From an uncultured Elusimicrobia bacterium (GTDB lineage: Bacteria; RUG730), in the NCBI GenBank assembly GCA_900321865.1, contig ONXP01000058.1, positions 1-13,703 of the forward strand: 13,703 bases of DNA, in the 5' to 3' direction. Below the pieces are notes generated by a model. That model saw only the letters and a list, made by a program, of their open reading frames with translations, was not told the DNA's origin and did no database searches. Below are positions 6,978 through 13,703 of the stretch, in pieces. Numbering within the stretch: the stretch's first letter is position 1; the number at the start of each line of letters is the position of its first letter. The translations under genes and the position numbers were made by a program.

Positions 6978-7869
6978 TGAATATTTCAAAAAAATAAAAG
7001 TTTTTTTAGATTTTTTACAAAAAGAAAAAAATTATTCCAATAATACTATTATTGCTTATAAAACTGATATTTTAGAGTTTTTTTCATTTTTAAAAGAACA
7101 AAAAGTCTTGTTTGAAAATATTGATATAAAAATTGTTAGAAAATTTTTAGATATTTTGTATAAAAGAAATACTAAACCTTCTAGTATTTCTAGAAAAATA
7201 TCATCTCTTAAAAGTTTTGTAAAATTTTTAATTAATCATAAATTTTTACCTCAAGAAAAAAATCCTTTTTTATATATCAGAAATCCTAAAAAACCAAAAA
7301 CTATACCTGTTTTTCTATCAATTGATGAAATGTTTGATCTTTTAAATTCTCCAAAAAGTGAAAATATTTTAGGGATAAGAGATAGAGCTATTTTTGAAGT
7401 TTTATATTCTACAGGAATCAGAGTTAGTGAACTAATAGCAATAAAAATAGAAGATATAGATCTTTTTGCCGAAGCAATAAAGGTCAAAGGAAAAGGAAAC
7501 AAAGAAAGAATAATCCCTATCGGAAATGACAGTCTAAGATTTGTAAAAAAATATATAGATCTAACCAAAAAAACTTATTTTTTATCTGACGAAGATTTTT
7601 TATTTAGAAATAAAAAAGGCGACCACATAAATGTCAGAAGTATATCTAGAATTGTAAATAACTATATGAAAGTTTTAGCTATAAAAAAACATATCAGCCC
7701 GCATAAAATAAGGCACACCTTTGCCTCTCATCTAATCAATGCAGGTTGCGACATCAGAACTATCCAAGAACTTTTGGGACACAAAAATTTATCAACAACA
7801 CAAATATATTCTCATCTAGAAATACAAAAATTAAAAAAAGATTTTTTCTCGGCACATCCTCATTCTTAA
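6970..7869 (+). CDS. xerD: Tyrosine recombinase XerC/XerD
   Basis: Xer recombinases resolve chromosome dimers at dif during cell division. The 299-residue product has the standard two-part form: a SAM-like core-binding domain (about 1-105), then the catalytic domain. All active-site residues are visible: Arg151 (TGIRVSEL), Lys175 (GKGNKER), His245 and Arg248 (HKIRHTF), His271 (LGHKNLSTT) and the nucleophile Tyr280. Length and the lack of extensions fit a housekeeping XerD/XerC rather than a phage integrase. The ATG overlaps the end of glmU by 8 nt, placing it in the same transcript. I cannot tell XerC from XerD by eye, so the symbol is provisional; if it is the only Xer in the genome it would act alone. 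The stop lies 4 bp from the convergent tyrS stop. Confidence 0.9.
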   Translation: MNDEYFKKIKVFLDFLQKEKNYSNNTIIAYKTDILEFFSFLKEQKVLFENIDIKIVRKFLDILYKRNTKPSSISRKISSLKSFVKFLINHKFLPQEKNPFLYIRNPKKPKTIPVFLSIDEMFDLLNSPKSENILGIRDRAIFEVLYSTGIRVSELIAIKIEDIDLFAEAIKVKGKGNKERIIPIGNDSLRFVKKYIDLTKKTYFLSDEDFLFRNKKGDHINVRSISRIVNNYMKVLAIKKHISPHKIRHTFASHLINAGCDIRTIQELLGHKNLSTTQIYSHLEIQKLKKDFFSAHPHS

Positions 7870-7873
7870 TGAA

Positions 7874-9046
7874 TTAACATTTGATCCTAATTTTTACAAA
7901 TTTCCTCTTTCCAACCTGTAAAATATCGCCATCTTTTAGATTAAATTTTATTCTAATTTTATACTCTATTTTTTCCTGGTTTAACTTTACCGCATTTTCT
8001 CTCAAAAGTCTTGTTGCTTCATTTTTAGAGTTAACTAATCCAGCATTAAATAAAATTTCTTCTAAAAAACATTCTCCTTTTTCTATAAAAAATTCTTTAA
8101 TTTCATCCGGCAAATCTTTTAACTTAAAAACTTTATCAAAATTTTCTTTTATTTTTTCTAAATCTATATCTTTATGGAACCTTTTTATAATAATTTTTGC
8201 TAAATTTTCTTTTAAAATTTTAGGATGCTCCTCTTTTAATAAATCTAAATTTTCATCCGTTAAAATCTCATAATATTTCATCATAGTTTCATCCGAAACT
8301 GACATTATTTTCCCATACATATCATTAGGATCTTCATTTATGCCTACATAATTTCCATAACTTTTACTCATCTTTTTAATTCCATCCAGCCCAACCAATA
8401 ATGGCAAAGTTATTACTACCTGCTCATCTAATCCGTAATCCTTTTGCAATTCTCTACCAACCAAAAGATTAAATTTTTGGTCATTTCCACCTATTTCAAC
8501 ATCGGCTTTTACCACGATAGAATCATATCCCTGCATCAAAGGATACAAAAACTCCACTATAGAAATTGGAGTATTAGACTTATATCTTTTATAAAAATCA
8601 TCTCTTTCAAGCATCCTAGCAACTGTATATTTAGACGACAATTCTAAAAATTTTTCTATTCCCATCTTTGATAACCATTCGCTGTTATAATAAATTTTAG
8701 TTTTATTTTTATCTAAAATTTTGAATACTTGATCTACATATGTTTCAGAATTTTTCATAACCTCATCTCTAGACAATGGTTTTCTAAGAATAGATCTACC
8801 TGTAGGATCGCCTATCATAGCAGTAAAATCACCTATAATAAATGCGATTTCATGCCCCATATCCTGGAAAAGTTTTAATTTTTGAATAGGAAGTGTATGC
8901 CCTAGGTGAAGATCACTTGCTGTAGGATCTGCACCAAATTTTACTATTAATTTTTTATTAGATAATAATTTTTTTTCTAGTTCTTTCAAAGAAATTATCT
9001 CTGTTGTGCCTCTAGCAACTAATTTTAAAAACTCCTCATTATTCAT
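7874..9046 (-). CDS. tyrS: Tyrosine--tRNA ligase
   Basis: TyrRS charges tRNA-Tyr with tyrosine in the cytoplasm. The 390-residue protein is a class I synthetase. [16 protein letters not shown] (36-51) holds the HIGH-type signature HLGH (47-50), KMSKS covers 225-229, and GGNDQKFN (186-193) lies near the tyrosine pocket. An S4 RNA-binding domain forms the C-terminus (about 325-390). The wording matches the TyrZ-like bacterial clade more than the E. coli TyrS clade, from memory. The ATG at 9046 lies inside the end of the ligase/TPR gene (8-nt overlap), with AGAGG about 9 nt upstream. It is the last gene of the minus-strand run. I see no attenuator or T-box ahead of it, as expected for an internal operon position. 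Confidence 0.96.
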   Translation of the reverse strand: MNNEEFLKLVARGTTEIISLKELEKKLLSNKKLIVKFGADPTASDLHLGHTLPIQKLKLFQDMGHEIAFIIGDFTAMIGDPTGRSILRKPLSRDEVMKNSETYVDQVFKILDKNKTKIYYNSEWLSKMGIEKFLELSSKYTVARMLERDDFYKRYKSNTPISIVEFLYPLMQGYDSIVVKADVEIGGNDQKFNLLVGRELQKDYGLDEQVVITLPLLVGLDGIKKMSKSYGNYVGINEDPNDMYGKIMSVSDETMMKYYEILTDENLDLLKEEHPKILKENLAKIIIKRFHKDIDLEKIKENFDKVFKLKDLPDEIKEFFIEKGECFLEEILFNAGLVNSKNEATRLLRENAVKLNQEKIEYKIRIKFNLKDGDILQVGKRKFVKIRIKC

Positions 9047-11198
9047 CTATTTTTTCCTCTTTAAAAACTCTAACAAATTCATCGTTTTTAGGTAAAATTG
9101 AAACCAATTTTTTCCCTAACTCATTAAAATTTTTTTTATCTCCCTCCACACTGTAGATGTATACTAAATTTTTATATGCTTGTATATTATTGGAATCTAA
9201 TTCTATCGCTTTTTTAAAAAAATCTTTCGCTTTTTGAACATTATTATTAAGATAATAAAAATTAGCAAATGCAAAATATGCATCGCTAGATTTAAAATTA
9301 TATCTTAAAGCTTTATCTATCAATTCATCCCCTTTTTTATAATCATTTTTAGAATAATAAATATTGGCTAAATTTAGATATGTGTTATACAAAATAGGAT
9401 CCAGAGCTAAATATTTTTCATAATTTTCTATAGCTTTATCAAATTCTTTAGTATTAAAATAAATATTTCCAACATGAAAATGAACCTGAACATAATTTGG
9501 AGCAATAGTTTTTACTTTATCATACATTTCTAAAGCTCTCATATAATCATTTCTAGGAACTCCTTTTTCATTATCAAAAAGAGGATCGTATTTTAAAGTT
9601 TGATTATTTTCATCAAAAAATAAATTCCCTAAAAAATAATATGCCATAATAGAAGTTTTATCTAAGGAAATAGCTTTCTTATACTCTATTTTACCAACAT
9701 CATAGTCTTGCTTCCTGGAATAATATATTCCTCTATTCAAATGTATATCAGATAAAAATATATTTATAGCTTTTTTACAAAATAGAAACGAAAGCAAAAA
9801 AATAATTATTGAAAAAACATAAAATATAAAATACGAAGATTTTTTATTAAAATTATCAATATTTAAAGCATTTTTATATTCAAACAATCTAACAATAGAA
9901 TATATAATTCCTATCATCACCCAAAAATAAACTCCGCTAGACACAAATCGCATATTTACACACATTAAATTGTGAACTAGCATTCCAATTAATCCGGAAA
10001 ATACTCCTATTAAATATATTTTAGGCTCAATATATTTTTCATCTTGCTCTTTATCTAAAACCTGCAAAAATGACATAGCAAAATAAATTATCAAAAATAA
10101 CATTAAACAAAATAAACCCAGCCCCAAAATTCCACTTTCATGTAAAACTTCTAAAAATTCATTTTCTGGATGTTCGGTAGCTGTATTATGTTTATCCCCT
10201 TCGATAAAAAATATTTCCGGATCTCTATATGAAGGATAAATTGCCTTAAAAGTGCCAAGTCCACTACCAAAAATTATAGATTGAAAATTATTAACGAATA
10301 TAGGCTTATATATCATATTAAGAGTAGATCGCCAGGTAAGCAACCGAAACTTTATTGAATCAAATCTTTTATTAATCAAAAATGTTATTCCTAACATTAC
10401 ACCTACAAAAAACAACACAAAAAATAAAATTATATATTTCTTAATTTTTTTATATAAATCTATATTTTTATGTAAAAAATATCTGATATAAAGCACAAGA
10501 AAAACAAAGATTGAAAAAATTATTCCTATATAAGATGCCTTACTCTGAGTAAAAAAAATATCTAAGAAACTAATAAAAATTAAGAATAAATAAACATATT
10601 TTTTAGTATGTAAAATGTAAGAAAATAATATTGGTGTAGTCCAAACCAAATATGCTGAAAAAAAATTAGGATTACCAAATGTTGAAAAAATTCTATTTCC
10701 AAAAGCCCCTTTCCAAGCAAAAGGATCTAAACCGACAAATTGAATTAACCCATACAACGATGTTATAAAGTTTGCTAAAATTATAAAAAATATTAACTTT
10801 TCAATTCTTTTTATGTTATCAAATTCTGAAATTATGCTAACAAAAATCAAAATATAACAAGATCTTCTTATTAGTTCCTCAACAGAAATAACTTTAAATG
10901 GAGAAATAAAATATGAAAAAATGCTATAAATAAAAAATAAAAAAACAGAAAATATTATTGGATGAAAATATTCATTCAAAAAATCTAAATCAAAAGTTTC
11001 TGAAAATTTTAGCACTTTTATTAAATTTTTTGAAAAAAATATAAAAAAAAGCACTGCTCCTAAAATATGAACTAAAGTGATTTTTATTTGACAACTATCA
11101 TAAGTCTTGAAAGAAAAAGCCAAAGCTATAAAAAACAGCATTAAAGGCAAAAATAACAGCGTAAATTTTTTTAAAAAATTATAATAACTTTTAATCAT
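9039..11198 (-). CDS. O-antigen ligase/polymerase-like membrane protein with C-terminal TPR repeats
   Basis: A 719-residue two-part protein. Residues 1-478 hold about 12 hydrophobic segments (for example 11-30, 80-99, 134-154, 200-217, 255-275, 360-378, 395-412, 456-474). Features of the Wzy_C/WaaL superfamily are present: [14 protein letters not shown] (147-160), [13 protein letters not shown] (172-184), TQSKASYIG (217-225), RLLTWRS (285-291), GSGLGTF (311-317) and a periplasmic loop with [14 protein letters not shown] (343-356). Residues 484-719 are TPR units, with clear ones at about 572-605, 606-639 and 640-673. Relatives join or polymerise surface glycans on undecaprenyl carriers; acting on lipid A core, a polymer or a protein cannot be told apart from sequence. 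ATGA overlap with topA upstream and 8-nt overlap with tyrS downstream imply coupled translation. Substrate specificity is unknown. Confidence 0.85.
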   Translation of the reverse strand: MIKSYYNFLKKFTLLFLPLMLFFIALAFSFKTYDSCQIKITLVHILGAVLFFIFFSKNLIKVLKFSETFDLDFLNEYFHPIIFSVFLFFIYSIFSYFISPFKVISVEELIRRSCYILIFVSIISEFDNIKRIEKLIFFIILANFITSLYGLIQFVGLDPFAWKGAFGNRIFSTFGNPNFFSAYLVWTTPILFSYILHTKKYVYLFLIFISFLDIFFTQSKASYIGIIFSIFVFLVLYIRYFLHKNIDLYKKIKKYIILFFVLFFVGVMLGITFLINKRFDSIKFRLLTWRSTLNMIYKPIFVNNFQSIIFGSGLGTFKAIYPSYRDPEIFFIEGDKHNTATEHPENEFLEVLHESGILGLGLFCLMLFLIIYFAMSFLQVLDKEQDEKYIEPKIYLIGVFSGLIGMLVHNLMCVNMRFVSSGVYFWVMIGIIYSIVRLFEYKNALNIDNFNKKSSYFIFYVFSIIIFLLSFLFCKKAINIFLSDIHLNRGIYYSRKQDYDVGKIEYKKAISLDKTSIMAYYFLGNLFFDENNQTLKYDPLFDNEKGVPRNDYMRALEMYDKVKTIAPNYVQVHFHVGNIYFNTKEFDKAIENYEKYLALDPILYNTYLNLANIYYSKNDYKKGDELIDKALRYNFKSSDAYFAFANFYYLNNNVQKAKDFFKKAIELDSNNIQAYKNLVYIYSVEGDKKNFNELGKKLVSILPKNDEFVRVFKEEKIDE

Positions 11199-13285
11199 TT
11201 TTTATATTTTTCTATATGCTTACAATCTGGATATCCACTGCATGCTACAAACTTTCCTCTTTTCCCAAATTTTACAACTAATTTTTTCCCGCACTCTGGA
11301 CACACCCCTAAATCTTTTTCCTCTAAATTTTTAGAATATTTACAATCTGGATACCCACTGCATGCTATAAATTCTCCAAATCTACTTCTTTTTTTTACTA
11401 AATCTTTTCCACACTTTGGGCATACTCCTAAAACTTCTTTTTCTTCATTAATTTTATCTTCAGTTTTGTGAATATATTTACATTTTGGATAAGCACTGCA
11501 CCCAACAAATTCTCCAAATCTACTTTTTCTGTAAACTAAATCACTCCCACACTTTGGGCAAACTTCTCCAAATTTTTTTAATTCTTTTTCTGGCAAAGCT
11601 TCTTTTGCATTTTTTATGTCTAAACTAAAAGGAGAATAAAATGTCTTTAAGATATCTATCCAATTTTTTTTACCACTAGCTACATCATCCAATGACTCTT
11701 CCATTTCTGCCGTAAATTCAATATTTACAATTTTTGGGAAAAATCTTTCTAAAAAATCTATAACTTCTATCCCTAATTTTTCTGGAACTAATTTTTTTTC
11801 TTCAATTTTTATATAATTTCTCTTTGTGATATTCGATATAGTCGTAGCATATGTAGAAGGCCTGCCTATTCCATTTTTTTCCATAGTTTTTATAAGAGAC
11901 GATTCTGTATATCTACTAGGCGGTTCTGTAAAATGCTGTTTTGTGTTTATATCTAAAATATTTATTTTTTCTCCAATTTTTACATTCGGTAAAACAATAT
12001 CTTTATTTATATCATCAATTTTATAAACTTTTAAATATCCGTCAAATTTCTTAATCTCACCGGAACTAATCCAAATAGTTTTATTAGATCTCAATTTTAT
12101 AGTACTTTTATCAAAAATTGCATTAGACATTTGTGAAGCCAAAAATCTAGACCATATAAGCTCATAAAGTCTAAATTCATCTCTTGTTAAATATTTTTTC
12201 AAAAAATCAGGAGTTTTATTTATATAAGTCGGTCTAATACATTCATGGGCTTCTTGAGCTGTTTTATCTTTAGTTTTATAAATATTTTTAATCTTAGGTA
12301 AAAACTTTTCGCCAAAATTATTTGAAATAAAATCTCTAGCACTATTAATAGCAACTTCTGAAATAAAAACAGAATCGGTTCTCATATATGTGATTAATCC
12401 AGAAATTTCACCATCTATAGAAATTCCCTCGTAAAGCTTTTGAGCAAGAGACATTGTTTTCGAAGAAGAAAAACCTAAAATTCTAGATGCTATTTGCTGT
12501 AAAGTACTTGTAATAAATGGAGGCTTTGGAGATTTTTCTAATTTTTTACTAAAAAGATTTTCTACATAAAAATTATTTTTATCTACCTTTTCTAAAATTT
12601 TCTCAGCTTCTAATTTTGTTTTTATATCTCGATCTTTATAAATATAGCCATCATTTTCTGAAAGAATTGCTTTAAATTTTATGTCTTCATTATTAGACTG
12701 ACAATCGGCATCAATCGTCCAATACTCTTCTTTTATAAATTTTTCAATTTCTCTTTCTCTATCAACAATCAACTTTAAAGTAGCAGACTGAACTCTACCA
12801 GCTGACAAGCCTTTATATATCATTTTTCCTATTATAGGACTTATAAGATATCCAACCAATCTATCCAAAATTCTTCTAGTTTTCTGAGCATCAATTAGGT
12901 TTAAATCTAAATCTCTAGGATTTAAAACAGCATTTTTTATAGCATTTGGAGTAATTTCGTGAAATGTAATCCTTTTAAAATCTCCACTATGCAAATTTGA
13001 CAATTCAACTATATGCCAACCTATTGCTTCTCCTTCTCTATCCTCATCAGTCGCTATATAAACAGAATCGGATTTTGAAATGTTTTCTTTTATATTTTTT
13101 ACTAAATCTTTTTTATCTTTCGCTATTTGATACTTTGGAGTAAAATTATTTTCTATGTCTATTCCTATAGAATTTTTAGGCAAATCCCTAATATGCCCCA
13201 TACTAGCAATAACTTTGTAATCTTTGCCTAAAATTTTAGATATTGTCTTTGATTTTGCAGGAGATTCAACTATAATTAACTTCAT
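11195..13285 (-). CDS. topA: DNA topoisomerase I (type IA)
   Basis: TopA relaxes negative supercoils and opposes gyrase. The 696-residue product has an N-terminal Toprim domain with Glu7 (IVESPAK) and the acidic TDEDREGEAIGWH block (Asp80, Asp82, Glu84). The nucleophile is Tyr300 in ITYMRTDS, with RPSTYATTI (475-483) in the core. Three C-terminal zinc-ribbon modules follow: Cys576/579/596/602, 622/625/642/648 and 662/665/682/688. The ATG at 13285 follows the unknown 92-aa gene by 3 nt and lacks a strong ribosome site, suggesting translational coupling. Its TGA overlaps the next gene (ATGA). Together with gyrA in the same window it gives both sides of supercoiling control, though the two genes are not in one transcript. 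Confidence 0.96.
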   Translation of the reverse strand: MKLIIVESPAKSKTISKILGKDYKVIASMGHIRDLPKNSIGIDIENNFTPKYQIAKDKKDLVKNIKENISKSDSVYIATDEDREGEAIGWHIVELSNLHSGDFKRITFHEITPNAIKNAVLNPRDLDLNLIDAQKTRRILDRLVGYLISPIIGKMIYKGLSAGRVQSATLKLIVDREREIEKFIKEEYWTIDADCQSNNEDIKFKAILSENDGYIYKDRDIKTKLEAEKILEKVDKNNFYVENLFSKKLEKSPKPPFITSTLQQIASRILGFSSSKTMSLAQKLYEGISIDGEISGLITYMRTDSVFISEVAINSARDFISNNFGEKFLPKIKNIYKTKDKTAQEAHECIRPTYINKTPDFLKKYLTRDEFRLYELIWSRFLASQMSNAIFDKSTIKLRSNKTIWISSGEIKKFDGYLKVYKIDDINKDIVLPNVKIGEKINILDINTKQHFTEPPSRYTESSLIKTMEKNGIGRPSTYATTISNITKRNYIKIEEKKLVPEKLGIEVIDFLERFFPKIVNIEFTAEMEESLDDVASGKKNWIDILKTFYSPFSLDIKNAKEALPEKELKKFGEVCPKCGSDLVYRKSRFGEFVGCSAYPKCKYIHKTEDKINEEKEVLGVCPKCGKDLVKKRSRFGEFIACSGYPDCKYSKNLEEKDLGVCPECGKKLVVKFGKRGKFVACSGYPDCKHIEKYKK
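11221..11563 (-). repeat. Three DNA-level repeats encoding the TopA zinc ribbons
   Basis: Three copies of an approximately 85-95 bp unit start at 11221, 11341 and 11479. The first two begin almost identically (TACAATCTGGATA, one changed base, then CCACTGCATGCTA) and are offset by exactly 120 bp. The third is more diverged but shares TTCTCCAAATCTACTT with the second. Each encodes a Cys4 module. Confidence 0.75.
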
Positions 13286-13288
13286 TTT

Positions 13289-13567
13289 TTAATTTAAAAA
13301 TTTCTTTATTAAGTTAAAATCTATATCATCATAATTTTTATTATATTTATCTTCAGCACTAAACTCAAAAGTTTCATTATACATTGCGAAACTATTCTCG
13401 TTATCTAAAAGATTTTTTTCTTTAAAAATTTGAAAATCATAAATATCGCCATTTGTTTCTAATTCATAAGATACAATATTAAACACATCCTTAATACCTA
13501 AATCATTTTTTCTATTTTTTGCTAAAATTTTATAAATTTCCAAAATATCTTTTGCTAAAAAAGCCAT
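13289..13567 (-). CDS. Hypothetical protein, 92 residues
   Basis: I do not recognise this protein. It is a small, acidic, soluble-looking product with no signal peptide, no membrane segment and no cysteine. The N-terminal third (MAFLAKDILEIYKILAKNRK) is likely helical; the rest is rich in Asp, Glu, Asn, Phe and Tyr, ending DDIDFNLIKKFLN. It looks real: GAGGA lies 6 nt before the ATG at 13567, the gene follows rnc by 13 nt and precedes topA by 3 nt, and the frame fills the gap exactly. Position suggests co-expression with RNase III and topoisomerase I, but that gives no function. Confidence 0.75.
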   Translation of the reverse strand: MAFLAKDILEIYKILAKNRKNDLGIKDVFNIVSYELETNGDIYDFQIFKEKNLLDNENSFAMYNETFEFSAEDKYNKNYDDIDFNLIKKFLN

Positions 13568-13580
13568 ATAAAATCCTCTT

Positions 13581-13703
13581 TTATAAAAAAAATAAATCTG
13601 TTTTCAAAGCATCTTTTGCTGCACATTGCTCTGCATCTTTTTTATTTTTACCAGACCCTTTTCCTATAATTTTATTCTCTAAAACAACATTGACAATAAA
13701 TTC
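13581..13703 (-). CDS. rnc: Ribonuclease III, C-terminal end (cut by window edge)
   Basis: The last 40 codons of a gene entering from the right edge, ending in TAA at 13581-13583. The text FIVNVVLENKIIGKGSGKNK followed by KDAEQCAAKDALK is the second half of a double-stranded-RNA-binding domain: beta strands 2-3, the GxGxSKKxAEQxAA-type loop, and helix 2. This is the usual C-terminus of RNase III, which cleaves double-stranded RNA during rRNA processing. Another dsRBD protein is possible since the catalytic domain is outside the window, but a C-terminal dsRBD in a bacterial housekeeping operon is nearly always RNase III. It is the upstream gene of the minus-strand run here, 13 nt before the 92-aa gene. 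Confidence 0.85.
   Translation of the reverse strand, partial: EFIVNVVLENKIIGKGSGKNKKDAEQCAAKDALKTDLFFL

Overview
The window comes from a very AT-rich bacterial genome (about one quarter G+C, judged by eye; spacers are lower still). TGA is used as a normal stop, so the standard code applies. An O-antigen-ligase-like membrane protein points to a Gram-negative-type envelope. SpoVG appears without any sporulation context. Gene order and AT bias suggest a host-associated or reduced-genome lineage; Elusimicrobiota/Endomicrobia is my best guess from memory, at low confidence.

Layout, left to right. (1) 1-970, minus: the first 323 codons of gyrA, intact but cut by the window edge. (2) 971-2985: a loose, decaying stretch. 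It holds a frameshifted remnant of a restriction-modification gene (minus, 1138-1578) that I reconstructed across four frame changes, an intact DNA-3-methyladenine glycosylase gene tag (plus), and about 540 bp of very AT-rich DNA with one possible fossil C-terminus. (3) 2986-3551, minus: secG followed at once by tRNA-Leu(GAG) and tRNA-Gly(GCC). (4) 3726-7869, plus: a compact run trmB - ispE - spoVG - tRNA-Gln(UUG) - glmU - xerD with 4 and 8 nt overlaps. (5) 7874-13703, minus: a compact run rnc (3' end) - 92-aa unknown - topA - O-antigen-ligase/TPR protein - tyrS, again with 4 and 8 nt overlaps. The two runs converge with only 4 bp between the xerD and tyrS stop codons.

Most of the content is housekeeping: tRNA modification and charging (TrmB, TyrRS, three tRNAs), isoprenoid and UDP-GlcNAc precursors (IspE, GlmU), chromosome topology and dimer resolution (GyrA, TopA, Xer), protein export (SecG) and RNA processing (RNase III). 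The accessory signals are the dead restriction-modification gene, the GyrA quinolone-pocket residues (Met and Asn where Ser and Asp are usual), and the surface-glycan-type ligase embedded between topA and tyrS. I found no CRISPR array, insertion sequence, prophage or rRNA, and no convincing novel multi-gene system.
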